Positions 1 through 7,394 of a stretch of 20,614 bases of DNA are shown piece by piece. Positions within the stretch are counted from its first letter, which is position 1. Each line of letters opens with the position of its first letter. Under the pieces are notes generated by a model. That model had not been told where the DNA came from and ran no database searches. It was given only the letters and a program-made list of their open reading frames with translations. This DNA is from Christensenella sp. UBA4651 (GTDB taxonomy: Bacteria; Bacillota; Clostridia; Christensenellales; UBA1242). The translations under genes were made by a program, and so were the position numbers. The stretch covers positions 1,456 to 22,069 of the forward strand of contig DHMD01000009.1 of the NCBI GenBank assembly GCA_002405615.1, written 5' to 3'.

Positions 1-534
1 AAAAAGAATAAGATTGGCTATATGTTCCAGCGCGACCATCTATTTGAATGGAGAACTGTTCTACAAAATGTGAAACTAGGGCTAGAAATCAACAAAGACA
101 AAAGTCCTGAAAGTCTAGCATATGTAAATGAGCTGCTCAAAAAATATGGTTTACAAGACTTTAAGGGGAAATACCCTGCCCACCTCAGCGGAGGGATGCG
201 ACAACGAGTTGCGTTGATACGCACTTTGGCCATGCGACCTGAAATCCTGTTGCTAGATGAACCGTTTGGAGCTCTGGACTATCAAACTAAACGCATAGTA
301 ATTCAAGATGTAAGCAACATAATAGCGAACGAGCAAAAAACAAGCATCTTGGTTACACATGACTTGAACGAAGCGGTTAGCTTGTCGGACAGAATCGTTG
401 TCTTATCAAAACGCCCAAGTGAGGTCAAAAAAGTCTTTGTGTCAAACTTGCGTTCTATCCCTTCTATTGATGATAGGAAAAACACAGATGAATACAAGGA
501 TTTGGTAGACAAAATTTGGAAGGAGTTAATCTAA
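1..534 (+). CDS. ABC transporter ATP-binding protein, nitrate/sulfonate/taurine type (5' partial)
   Basis: This is the C-terminal part of an ABC ATPase; the frame is open back to base 1, so the start and Walker A lie outside the window. The visible part has the Q-loop (GYMFQRD), the signature LSGGMRQR, Walker B (ILLLDEPFGALD) and the H-switch (VTHDLNEA). The signature and D-loop wording is typical of the SsuB/TauB/NrtD group, which energises import of sulfonates, nitrate, taurine or thiamine precursors. The gene overlaps or nearly abuts the permease downstream, and the two should form one importer. The substrate cannot be read from the ATPase, and no substrate-binding protein is in view; it may lie upstream. 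The family call is firm, the substrate open. Confidence 0.93.
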   Translation, partial: KKNKIGYMFQRDHLFEWRTVLQNVKLGLEINKDKSPESLAYVNELLKKYGLQDFKGKYPAHLSGGMRQRVALIRTLAMRPEILLLDEPFGALDYQTKRIVIQDVSNIIANEQKTSILVTHDLNEAVSLSDRIVVLSKRPSEVKKVFVSNLRSIPSIDDRKNTDEYKDLVDKIWKELI

Positions 535-539
535 ATCAA

Positions 540-1346
540 GTGAAACAAATCAATTACTCAAAGGAACACGCAAAATTTTTAGCCCGACACAAGCATCGAA
601 AGATATTTATTTTGAGCGCACAAATTGGCCTGCTCGTACTATTCTTGGCATTGTGGGAAATCTTTGCATATTTCAACTTGATAAACACACTTATATTTAG
701 TAGTCCTAGCCGAATAATCGCCACAATAGGTAAACTCTACACTTCTGGCGAATTGTTCTACCATATAGGTATCACCTTGTATGAAACACTATTAGGATTT
801 GTTATCTCTACTGTTCTAGGCGTGCTTATTGCGATAATACTCTGGTGGAGCGAAACACTGCGAAAGATTCTAGACCCGTACATCGTGGTGCTAAATTCAC
901 TCCCAAAAATTGCACTAGGTCCAATAGTTATAATTTGGTTCGGTGCGGGTATGCAAAGTATAATTGTTATTTGTATTCTAATTACTATAATAATAACTAT
1001 AATAAGTATGCTAAATGCCTTCCGAAGTTGTGATAAGGATAAAATACTCCTAATGCAATCAATGGGAGCAAATAAATTCCAAATCCTATACAAACTCATA
1101 CTTCCCGCCTCTGTTCCACAGTTTATTTCTGTTCTAAAAATAAGCATAGGTATGAGTTGGGTCGGCTCAATAATGGGAGAATACCTAATAAGTAGCGCAG
1201 GTTTGGGTTATTTGATTGTGTATGGCAGTCAAGTCTTCAAACTTGATTTGGTAATGGCAAGTACACTACTATTATGTATACTAGCAAGTCTAATGTATGT
1301 GATAGTAAACTATATAGAAAAACTGGTCAATAAAAAGCGAAACTAA
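540..1346 (+). CDS. ABC transporter permease, SsuC/TauC-like
   Basis: An integral membrane permease of the binding-protein-dependent type, the partner of the ATPase just upstream. It has a basic N-terminus (ARHKHRKIF), a first membrane helix soon after, several further hydrophobic helices, and an EAA-type cytoplasmic loop (MGANKFQILYKLILPASVP) that docks on the ATPase. The C-terminal half (MGEYLISSAGLGYLI) is characteristic of the SsuC/TauC/NrtB group. The frame is open from a TTG at 516, but the strong SD GGAAGGAG (518-525) lies downstream of that codon. I therefore place the start at GTG 540, giving 268 residues, although the 14-nt spacing is rather long. Translation is probably coupled to the ATPase stop at 532-534. 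Substrate unknown. Confidence 0.9.
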   Translation: MKQINYSKEHAKFLARHKHRKIFILSAQIGLLVLFLALWEIFAYFNLINTLIFSSPSRIIATIGKLYTSGELFYHIGITLYETLLGFVISTVLGVLIAIILWWSETLRKILDPYIVVLNSLPKIALGPIVIIWFGAGMQSIIVICILITIIITIISMLNAFRSCDKDKILLMQSMGANKFQILYKLILPASVPQFISVLKISIGMSWVGSIMGEYLISSAGLGYLIVYGSQVFKLDLVMASTLLLCILASLMYVIVNYIEKLVNKKRN

Positions 1347-1361
1347 CAAAACAACAATCAT

Positions 1362-1395
1362 AACGACTTTTACTATACGGTAAAGGTCGTTTTTT
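1362..1395 (+). terminator. Rho-independent terminator after the ABC importer
   Basis: A 12-bp stem (AACGACTTTTAC / GTAAAGGTCGTT, one G-U pair) with a 6-nt loop is followed by a T run. It sits 15 bp after the permease stop. The T run overlaps the stop codon of the convergent radC gene. On the minus strand it lacks a T run, so it serves the plus strand. Confidence 0.85.
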
Positions 1396-2140
1396 AATCA
1401 GGAAATATTCGCCTCCCTCTAATTTTCTCTATCAGTCTTTTCTCAATTGTGTCCATAAGGTGTGAACTATAAAAACTAAAATAGCCGTATCTATTCATAA
1501 CTATATGGTCCACAAATCCTATGCCTTTACTCTTGCAAAATGCAAAGACTTTCTCTGTCGTGGCAATATCTTCAACAGATGGATAGAATGAACCTTCGGG
1601 GTGATTGTGAGAAATAATAATCTTGCACCCCTTATGAAGTCTAGTAAGTTCTGAAATTCTATCCAAATCAAGAGAAACGCTATTGACACTACCGTGGCTC
1701 AAAATTGTATAATGCAAAACCTCACGCCTATTATTCAGAATAAATAGGACTAACATCTCATGGTCAACATCTTGATAGATTTTGTGTAAAAATTTGATTA
1801 TTGAGGACAAATTAACTAATCTATCTTCTATTCTGGTGTCTAGATGAAATTTGGAAAACAGAAACAATTTACAAATGCAAACTAACTTTTCAGCAATACT
1901 ATCGCCTATTCCCTCAATTTCCAAAAGTTTGTCATATGTAGCTAGCCGACAAAACTTATTGAAACTGCCGTATTTCGCCAAAATTCTCTTGGCAATTTCG
2001 TTGGTATCGCCTCTGCGCATTGGGCATTGCAACAGCATTTCGATTGCCAACTCCTCACTCATCTGATGAATATCAGTCTGCATAACTCTTGTTCTAATTC
2101 TCTCATAGTGTCCTAAATGCAACTTCGGGTCTTTTCTCAT
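1394..2140 (-). CDS. radC: RadC/JAB-domain protein
   Basis: A RadC-family protein of 248 residues, near the usual length. The N-terminal half has a helix-hairpin-helix (LLEIEGIGDSIAEKL, about 72-86), a DNA-binding element. The C-terminal half is a JAB/MPN metalloprotease-like domain with HNHP at 178-181 and a following Asp at 191 (SVEDIATT), which together make the zinc-binding HxH...D motif. The family was once tied to DNA repair, but its biochemical role is unsettled. The ATG at 2140 has a good SD (AGAGGA). The gene stands alone: it has its own promoter, is convergent with the ABC importer, and is separated from yebC by 460 bp. The zinc ligands look intact. Confidence 0.92.
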   Translation of the reverse strand: MRKDPKLHLGHYERIRTRVMQTDIHQMSEELAIEMLLQCPMRRGDTNEIAKRILAKYGSFNKFCRLATYDKLLEIEGIGDSIAEKLVCICKLFLFSKFHLDTRIEDRLVNLSSIIKFLHKIYQDVDHEMLVLFILNNRREVLHYTILSHGSVNSVSLDLDRISELTRLHKGCKIIISHNHPEGSFYPSVEDIATTEKVFAFCKSKGIGFVDHIVMNRYGYFSFYSSHLMDTIEKRLIEKIRGRRIFPD

Positions 2141-2202
2141 TAGCGTATCCTCTAAAACAAGTAAATAATTATCAAAAAAATGTTCTACTTATTTCGAAAC
2201 CT

Positions 2203-2230
2203 ATTATAGCACAAATTTCGCAAAACGCAA
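2203..2230 (-). promoter_or_regulatory. Promoter of radC
   Basis: On the minus strand a perfect TATAAT (2203-2208), preceded by TGC as an extended -10, lies 16 bp from TTGCGT (2225-2230). The distance to the radC start is about 60 bp. No operator-like dyad is evident. Confidence 0.7.
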
Positions 2231-2291
2231 CAATTTTTCGAAAAGTTTTTCAAAAAATTTTATTATTGAATATTTTTGTAAAGATAATGAC

Positions 2292-2317
2292 AAAACACAG
2301 GCTATAAACCTGTGTTT
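2292..2317 (-). terminator. Probable terminator at the end of the yebC downstream region
   Basis: A 9-bp perfect stem (AAACACAGG / CCTGTGTTT) with a 7-nt loop. On the minus strand it ends in TTTT, so it probably ends transcripts that run out of yebC across the structured region. The short T run makes it less than ideal. Confidence 0.5.
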
Positions 2318-2603
2318 ACAATTTTATATAAGTTGTCAAATATCCCCACCTTACATTATGAAAGACATTCTGCTGTGAGGATACCACAAAGCCGTCAAGT
2401 TAGACAGTTGCTTTGCTGTGTGATTGTGCAGAATTTCTTTCCCTGTCAACGTATTACACAAGTAAAGCGACTTTCCTTGTTAGGAACAAGCAAGACTAGG
2501 AGTATAGGAGTATGCCAAATATTTTGAGGGCGCATAGTAGACCTATGTAACCGAAAAATATATTGGCTCGGGACGAAGTATTGCGATGTTTATAACAAGG
2601 AAA
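2318..2603 (-). other. Structured intergenic region (long 3' UTR or ncRNA) with a copy of the yebC 3' end
   Basis: No believable gene lies between radC and yebC. The segment is full of nested inverted repeats. A 14-nt arm at 2360-2373 pairs with 2428-2441 (one mismatch), enclosing CACAAAGC 2385-2392 / GCTTTG..TGTG 2410-2420. CTTGTT/AACAAG lies at 2476-2490. GCCAA 2514-2518 pairs with TTGGC 2563-2567 and encloses CATAG/CTATG (2533-2547). Bases 2351-2373 are an exact copy of 2618-2640, the 3' coding end of yebC. Only the minus-strand end has a terminator-like hairpin (2292-2317), so a structured yebC 3' UTR or processed RNA is the simplest reading. I do not recognise an RNA family. A remnant of a small mobile or repeated element is possible. 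Confidence 0.5.
2351..2373. repeat. 23-bp direct repeat, downstream copy
   Basis: An exact copy of 2618-2640, where the same sequence encodes the QNVFHNV end of YebC. The copy lies 267 bp beyond it, outside any gene. The flanking bases differ on both sides, so the match is exactly 23 bp. Confidence 0.95.
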
Positions 2604-3332
2604 TTAGTCTTTCATATTTACATTATGAAAGACATTCTGCACATCATCATTCTCCTCCAAATTGTCGAGCATTTTGACAAAAGACTCGTACTTGTCATCT
2701 GGAAGGTCGATAGTGCTAGTAGGAATCATCTCCAATTCGGCAGAAACCACCTCGAACCCTTGCGCCAAGAGTTTATCGCGCATTAGCGCTAATTTAGTAG
2801 AATTACCCTCAAAAGTATATCCCTCGGGAGCGATGTCTACATCATCGGCCTCAATATCCATAGCGAGCATCATAACATCGTCCTCGCTCATTCCGCTCTT
2901 TGCCTTTGTTGCGACAATTGCCTTATTATCAAACATAAACGCAACACTACCGGGGCCACCCAATGCACCGCCTGCTCTATCGAAAATGTGGCGAACATCA
3001 CTAGAAGCTCTGTTTTTGTTATCGGTCAAAATATCACAAATAACCGCACTACCGCCTGGGCCGTAGCCCTCGTAAACCATTGATTCGTAGTTGATAGAAC
3101 TATCCTCGCCGCTCGCTTTTTTGATTGAACGCTGGATATTGTCATTCGGCATATTATTACTCCTAGCCTTGGCAATAACAGTAGCAAGCCTAGGGTTGTT
3201 GGCTGGGTCAGGGCCGCCTGCTTTGACCGCAACAGCGATTTCCTTACCGATTTTGGTAAAGATTTTACCACGTGCTTGGTCTGTCTTCTCTTTTGCATGC
3301 TTGATTGTTGACCATTTACTATGACCTGACAT
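2604..3332 (-). CDS. yebC: YebC/PmpR family protein
   Basis: A 242-residue YebC-family protein of normal length. It opens with the hallmark MSGHSKWSTIKHAKEKTDQ, then shows NNPRLATVIAKARSNNMPNDNI, the YEGYGPGG motif and a C-terminus ending in DDVQNVFHNVN. Members were described as DNA-binding regulators (PmpR). The YebC group has more recently been linked to translation, relieving ribosome stalling at proline-rich stretches. The strong SD AGGAGGAG fixes the ATG at 3332. It is the last gene of the infC-rpmI-rplT-methyltransferase cluster, 13 bp after the methyltransferase stop, which fits a translational role. Its last coding bases are duplicated downstream. Confidence 0.96.
   Translation of the reverse strand: MSGHSKWSTIKHAKEKTDQARGKIFTKIGKEIAVAVKAGGPDPANNPRLATVIAKARSNNMPNDNIQRSIKKASGEDSSINYESMVYEGYGPGGSAVICDILTDNKNRASSDVRHIFDRAGGALGGPGSVAFMFDNKAIVATKAKSGMSEDDVMMLAMDIEADDVDIAPEGYTFEGNSTKLALMRDKLLAQGFEVVSAELEMIPTSTIDLPDDKYESFVKMLDNLEENDDVQNVFHNVNMKD
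2618..2640. repeat. 23-bp direct repeat, copy inside yebC
   Basis: This is the native copy, because it encodes the conserved C-terminal QNVFHNV of YebC on the minus strand. Its duplicate is at 2351-2373, and a degenerate inverted copy (13 of 14 bases) is at 2428-2441. Confidence 0.95.
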
Positions 3333-3345
3333 AAAAACTCTCCTC

Positions 3346-4080
3346 CTAATAATTAGATAATTTACTCATTAAAATTGCCCCAGCGACCGCAACATTGAGC
3401 GATTCAACATTATTACGCATAGGGATTGACAATTTGGCCGAAACCAAATCATCAATTTGACTAGAAATTCCGTTAGCCTCATTACCGAGCACCAGACCTA
3501 AAATTTGACTAGGTCTATTAAATTCAAATACATTTTGCCCAATCATTTCCGCCTTAAACAAAGCAAATTCTTGATTGAGTCTAACCACATCGTCAAAACT
3601 TACCTTATATAGTTCGACATCAAAAATTGTTCCCATTGTAGAACGCAAGACTTTGTCGTTTCGCCAATCAACGCAATTTAGCATATAAATCTGCCTAAAT
3701 CCAAAAGCGAGCGCAGAACGAATAATTGTCCCCAGGTTCCCTGGGTCAGACACGCCGTCTAACACCAAAAAATCGCCATTCGGGAGCTGAAAATCGCAAC
3801 AACCATATTTCACAACAGCAAAAACTCCGCTAGGCGAAACCGTGCTAGACAGCGCCTCGGCGATTTCTGAACTGATTAAAACACAATCAAACTCTGCCTC
3901 ATTTACAAACTCGGGCTTTGCGACAAATAAAATTGTCTTTATCGGAATTTTGCGCTTGATTGCCTCAAAAACGAACCTTTCTCCCTCAATCAAAAACTCA
4001 TCAGAGCGGTTCTTCTTATGTTTCGATTTAAGCAAATCTTTTATAAAGTCGTTTGACTTGCTAGATATTTCTCTAATCAT
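3346..4080 (-). CDS. SpoU/TrmH-family RNA 2'-O-ribose methyltransferase
   Basis: A SPOUT-class enzyme that should methylate a ribose 2'-OH in rRNA or tRNA with S-adenosylmethionine. The three SpoU motifs are present: DGVSDPGNLGTIIRSA (motif 1), LGLVLGNEANGIS (motif 2) and LSIPMRNNVESLNVAVAGAI (motif 3). The N-terminal part with RSDEFLIEGERFV resembles the substrate-binding domain of the YsgA/RlmB-type enzymes. The frame is open up to a TTG at 4143 that overlaps rplT, but a terminator-like hairpin lies at 4089-4121. I therefore choose ATG 4080 (MIREISSKSN, 244 residues), which matches how homologues begin. The SD at this start is weak. The target nucleotide cannot be predicted. Confidence 0.9.
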   Translation of the reverse strand: MIREISSKSNDFIKDLLKSKHKKNRSDEFLIEGERFVFEAIKRKIPIKTILFVAKPEFVNEAEFDCVLISSEIAEALSSTVSPSGVFAVVKYGCCDFQLPNGDFLVLDGVSDPGNLGTIIRSALAFGFRQIYMLNCVDWRNDKVLRSTMGTIFDVELYKVSFDDVVRLNQEFALFKAEMIGQNVFEFNRPSQILGLVLGNEANGISSQIDDLVSAKLSIPMRNNVESLNVAVAGAILMSKLSNY

Positions 4081-4088
4081 ATCACCAA

Positions 4089-4121
4089 AAATAGTTTTGC
4101 TTTTTGAGGGCAAAACTATTT
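4089..4121 (-). terminator. Terminator or attenuator hairpin after rplT
   Basis: A 12-bp perfect stem (arms 4089-4100 and 4110-4121) with a 9-nt loop, followed on the minus strand by TTGG; the last stem bases add three more T. It starts 11 bp after the rplT stop and ends 8 bp before the chosen methyltransferase start. It probably ends part of the ribosomal-protein transcripts and lets the rest read through. Confidence 0.65.
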
Positions 4122-4132
4122 CCTTTTTATTA

Positions 4133-4489
4133 TTATTTTGCAACTGCTTGCTTTGCTGTTTCTACAAGTTTAGCGAAACTTGTAGCATCGTTTACAGCCA
4201 TATCAGCCAAAACTTTACGGTTAAGGTCGATGTTTGCAGTCTTCAACCCGTGCATAAATACACTGTATGAAACGCCGTTTTGACGGCAACCTGCGTTGAT
4301 ACGAGCAATCCAAAGAGTGCGCATATCACGTTTCTTCAAGCGGCGACCAACATAAGCGTAGTTACCAGATTTCATTACCTGCTCTTTTGCAGTCTTGAAC
4401 AATTTTGATTTGCCATCGTAGTAACCTTTGGCTTTCTTCAAAATTTTGTTTCTTTTCTTAATAGCGTGTGTACCATTTTTAATTCTCAT
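4133..4489 (-). CDS. rplT: 50S ribosomal protein L20
   Basis: A basic 118-residue protein of standard L20 length. It has the N-terminal RNA-binding extension ([14 protein letters not shown]) and the conserved core ([23 protein letters not shown], in which nearly every residue is familiar). L20 is an early 23S rRNA assembly protein. In low-GC Gram-positives it also represses its own operon by binding the infC leader, and the leader at 5238-5380 would fit that. A clean SD (AGGAGG, 9-nt spacing) precedes ATG 4489. It is 17 bp downstream of rpmI. Confidence 0.98.
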   Translation of the reverse strand: MRIKNGTHAIKKRNKILKKAKGYYDGKSKLFKTAKEQVMKSGNYAYVGRRLKKRDMRTLWIARINAGCRQNGVSYSVFMHGLKTANIDLNRKVLADMAVNDATSFAKLVETAKQAVAK

Positions 4490-4506
4490 ATACTATTCCC
4501 TCCTTC

Positions 4507-4701
4507 CTACACTTTTAATGCTCTTGCGATTTTAGGTTGGTCTGCTTTTGCAACAGTGCTACCAGCACGCATCTTCATTTTTCTCTTACTTGATTTCTTG
4601 GTCATAATGTGGCTTCTGTTTTGGCAACCACGTTTGATGACGCCGTTTTTGTTCATTCTAAAACGCTTTTTAGCTGAACTCTTTGTCTTCATTTTAGGCA
4701 T
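4507..4701 (-). CDS. rpmI: 50S ribosomal protein L35
   Basis: A very basic 64-residue protein beginning [20 protein letters not shown], which is diagnostic of L35; the [13 protein letters not shown] segment is also conserved. It is a structural protein of the large subunit. SD AAGGAG stands about 8 nt before ATG 4701. It lies in the classic infC-rpmI-rplT order, 20 bp from infC. Confidence 0.98.
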   Translation of the reverse strand: MPKMKTKSSAKKRFRMNKNGVIKRGCQNRSHIMTKKSSKRKMKMRAGSTVAKADQPKIARALKV

Positions 4702-4721
4702 AATTCTCTCTCCTTAAAATA

Positions 4722-5237
4722 TTATTTTTTATTTTTTGGGGCAAGTATCATTGTAATTACAGAACCAGATAATAGCGGTTTCTGATCCATCACACAAAAT
4801 TCTTGCAACATTTCGTAGAACTTGTTCATATTGTCGATACCAAAGTGGGCAAAGTTTGCCATTCTACCACGCACACCCTTGATAATTACACGAACCTTAT
4901 CGCCGTTTTGCAGAAATTTGGCTACTTGATTAGCCTTGTAACGCATATCGTGATCCTCAATTCTCATAGATAATTCCATACCTTTGATGTCTGCGACCTT
5001 CTGCTTTTTCTTGGCGTCCTTATCACGCTTTTGTGCAATGAATTTGTATTTGCCATAGTTCATAATACGGCAAACGATTGGGTCAGCATTTGGGTTAATT
5101 GCAACCAAATCTAGTCCAGCGTCCTCGGCTTGAGTCAAGGCATCAGCTATACTAAAAATGCCCAACTGCTCTCCTTGCTCTCCTAATAGACGAACCTCTT
5201 TGGCAACAATTTGCTCGTTGATTGCTAATTCCTTAAT
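4722..5237 (-). CDS. infC: Translation initiation factor IF-3, probable ATT start
   Basis: IF3 binds the 30S subunit, keeps it apart from 50S and proofreads start codons. Both domains are present: the N-terminal ELAINEQIVAKEVRLLG...GIFSIADAL and the C-terminal part with IEDHDMRYKANQVAKFLQNGDKVRV and the KGVRGRM segment. The frame is open to 5378, but that would put the start at the transcription start and run through the leader hairpin. The strong SD AGGAGG (about 5247-5252) points instead to ATC 5240 or ATT 5237 (IIKELAINEQ). I use ATT 5237, giving 171 residues, because infC is known for AUU starts that allow self-control by IF3. Confidence 0.93.
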   Translation of the reverse strand: MKELAINEQIVAKEVRLLGEQGEQLGIFSIADALTQAEDAGLDLVAINPNADPIVCRIMNYGKYKFIAQKRDKDAKKKQKVADIKGMELSMRIEDHDMRYKANQVAKFLQNGDKVRVIIKGVRGRMANFAHFGIDNMNKFYEMLQEFCVMDQKPLLSGSVITMILAPKNKK

Positions 5238-5380
5238 GATATATATCCTCCTAAAAAAATATTGTAACAAAGAAAGAAGTGGGTACAAAAACCCCACTTC
5301 AATATCAAAAAAATCGATAATAACAAACCAATCTAGGTATCCCGACTGGTGAGAAGTGAGTGCTTCTTCTTTGTACATAC
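5238..5380 (-). promoter_or_regulatory. infC operon leader with attenuator-like hairpin (L20-leader type)
   Basis: An untranslated leader of about 140 nt. An 8-bp hairpin (GAAGTGGG / CCCACTTC, 5276-5300, 9-nt loop) is followed by a T-rich stretch, as in a terminator. An upstream CACTTC (5353-5358) can pair with the GAAGTG arm instead, giving mutually exclusive structures. In low-GC Gram-positives, leaders at this position are attenuated by L20 binding, and I infer the same here. I cannot confirm the L20-binding fold by eye. Confidence 0.6.
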
Positions 5381-5386
5381 GCTTCT

Positions 5387-5415
5387 ATTATAGCATATAG
5401 ATATGAATTTTGCAA
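5387..5415 (-). promoter_or_regulatory. Promoter of the infC operon
   Basis: TATAAT (5387-5392), with TGC before it, lies 17 bp from TTGCAA (5410-5415) on the minus strand. It would start transcription near 5380. An imperfect dyad (5403-5414 with 5424-5437) overlaps the -35 box. Confidence 0.8.
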
Positions 5416-5451
5416 TAGTTTTATGCAAAATATTCATAAAATTTGATTAAA

Positions 5452-7362
5452 TTATTTGATTTCCTTTGTTTGGATTTCGTTTTGCAATAGTTTAATAAGG
5501 TCGTCCAATTTGAATTTCCCCAAATCGCCTAACTTACGGTGGCGAACGGTTACAGTTTGTTCTGCGACCTCTTCATCGCCCAAAATCAGCATATAGGGTA
5601 TCTTTTGGAGTTGAGCCTCACGGATTTTGTAGCCGACTTTCTCATTTCTCTTGTCAAATTCGACTCTAATGCCCGCCTTGTCAAGTGCTGCGGCAACAGC
5701 CTCTGCGTACTCATTTTGTTTCTCTGAAATATTGATAACTTCTACTTGAATTGGTGCAAGCCATAGAGGGAAAGCTCCCGCAAAGTTTTCGGTCATAATT
5801 CCCAGGAAACGGTCGAGAGAACCGTAAATTACACGGTGAATCATAATAGGTTCACGCTTGCTACCATCTGCATCAATATAGCTCAATTCAAAACGCTTTG
5901 GCAACTGCATATCCAACTGAATTGTACCACATTGCCAAGTCCTACCCAAGGCATCTTGAATATGAATATCAATCTTTGGACCATAAAAAGCACCATCGCC
6001 AGCATTGATGACATACTCTTTGCCGAGATTTTGTAGTGCATTTTTGAGTGAAGCTTCGACCTTTTCCCAATCAGCGACATCACCGATATGGTCATCAGGC
6101 ATAGTGCTGAGTTCTAGGTGGTAAGGCAAGTTAAACACCTTGTATGCCTTGTCAACTAGATTTAATACATTAGCAATTTCAGACTCGATTTGCTCTGGTA
6201 ACATAAAGATATGAGCATCATCTTGGGTAAATGCACGCACTCTAAACAATCCGTGCAGAGTACCACTGGCTTCCCTACGATGAACTTTACCCAACTCACC
6301 AACTCGGAGAGGCAAATCCTTGTATGAGTGGATACTCTCCTTGTAGTATAGCATACAGCCTGGGCAGTTCATAGGTTTGATTGCGTAATCCTTGTCCTCA
6401 TCAGCCTTGAAAGTATACATATTCTGGCGGTAGTGATCCCAGTGTCCACTAACCTCCCACAACTCCCTACTCATCGCAGTAGGAGTCTCAATCTCGACAT
6501 AGTTAGCCTCTTTGTGAATTTCACGCCAATACTTGATTAGTTCATTCTTGATTGTCAAACCTTTTGGCATATAAAAAGGCATTCCCGGAGCATATTCACT
6601 AATAAAAAATAGCCCCAAATCTTTACCAATTTTGCGGTGGTCGCGTTTTTTTGCCTCTTCTAGCATATTTATATAAGCATCTAGCTCACTCTTTTTTGGG
6701 AAAGAAGTACCATAAATACGAGTGAGCATTTTGTTCTTTTCATCACCTCTCCAATATGCACCAGTAACATTCTGCAACTTAAACGCTTTGATTATAGAAA
6801 TGTCGTCAAGGTGAGGCCCTCTACAAAGGTCAGTTAATTCGCCTAATTTGTAAATTGTAATCAACTCGCCCTCAGGTATATCGTCAATCAATTCCAACTT
6901 GTATGGCTCGTTGAGCTCGGTAAAAATCCTCTTTGCCTCCTCTCTACTAACTTCAATACGCTCAAAAGGAATCTTTGATTTGATAATATTTGACATTTCT
7001 GCCTCGACTTTTGCCAAATCGTCCAAACCAAAAGGCACGCTAAAATCAAGGTCGTAATAAAATCCGTCCTTGATAGCTGGGCCGATACTCAACTTTGTGT
7101 CTGGGTACAATCTCTTGATTGCCAAAGCCATTACATGAGCCGAAGAGTGCCTAAAAACCTCCATACCTTCTGGGTCATTGAGGGTAACAATCTCAACCAA
7201 ATCCCCCTCGTGTACAGGAGTAGCTAGTTGGCAAAGGTGCCCATTCAATTTACCAGCAATTGCATTGCGTGCTAAACCGCTGCTAATGGTTGCTGCAACC
7301 CCTAGAATACTAGCACCCTCCGAAACATTTACTTTGCTACCGTCTTTTACAATAACTTGCAT
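5452..7362 (-). CDS. thrS: Threonyl-tRNA synthetase
   Basis: A class II synthetase that charges tRNA-Thr, 636 residues, normal length. In order: TGS domain (1-60), editing domain with HSSAH (72-76) and CRGPH, then the catalytic core. The core has the KVHRREASGTLHGLFRVRAF motif 2 region, zinc-site Cys in NCPGC, and motif 3 (HRVIYGSLDRF). The C-terminal anticodon-binding domain begins around APIQVEVI. SD AAGGAG precedes ATG 7362. Expression should respond to uncharged tRNA-Thr through the T-box leader directly upstream. The infC promoter lies just beyond its stop, so the two operons are adjacent but separately started. Confidence 0.98.
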   Translation of the reverse strand: MQVIVKDGSKVNVSEGASILGVAATISSGLARNAIAGKLNGHLCQLATPVHEGDLVEIVTLNDPEGMEVFRHSSAHVMALAIKRLYPDTKLSIGPAIKDGFYYDLDFSVPFGLDDLAKVEAEMSNIIKSKIPFERIEVSREEAKRIFTELNEPYKLELIDDIPEGELITIYKLGELTDLCRGPHLDDISIIKAFKLQNVTGAYWRGDEKNKMLTRIYGTSFPKKSELDAYINMLEEAKKRDHRKIGKDLGLFFISEYAPGMPFYMPKGLTIKNELIKYWREIHKEANYVEIETPTAMSRELWEVSGHWDHYRQNMYTFKADEDKDYAIKPMNCPGCMLYYKESIHSYKDLPLRVGELGKVHRREASGTLHGLFRVRAFTQDDAHIFMLPEQIESEIANVLNLVDKAYKVFNLPYHLELSTMPDDHIGDVADWEKVEASLKNALQNLGKEYVINAGDGAFYGPKIDIHIQDALGRTWQCGTIQLDMQLPKRFELSYIDADGSKREPIMIHRVIYGSLDRFLGIMTENFAGAFPLWLAPIQVEVINISEKQNEYAEAVAAALDKAGIRVEFDKRNEKVGYKIREAQLQKIPYMLILGDEEVAEQTVTVRHRKLGDLGKFKLDDLIKLLQNEIQTKEIK

Positions 7363-7394
7363 AATAGTTCTCCTTATAATTTATTGAGGACAAA

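Noticed and set aside
2312..2527. 71-codon plus-strand frame between radC and yebC
   Set aside because: No SD, no domain, and it crosses the hairpins; it is more likely chance in structured non-coding DNA.
2318..2603. tmRNA, 6S RNA or SRP RNA in the yebC-radC gap
   Set aside because: None of the conserved sequence blocks of tmRNA or SRP RNA is present, and the hairpins are serial rather than one rod, unlike 6S RNA.
5238..5378. N-terminal extension of IF3 from ATG 5378
   Set aside because: It would begin at the inferred transcription start with no SD and read through the leader hairpin; the strong SD lies later, at about 5247-5252.
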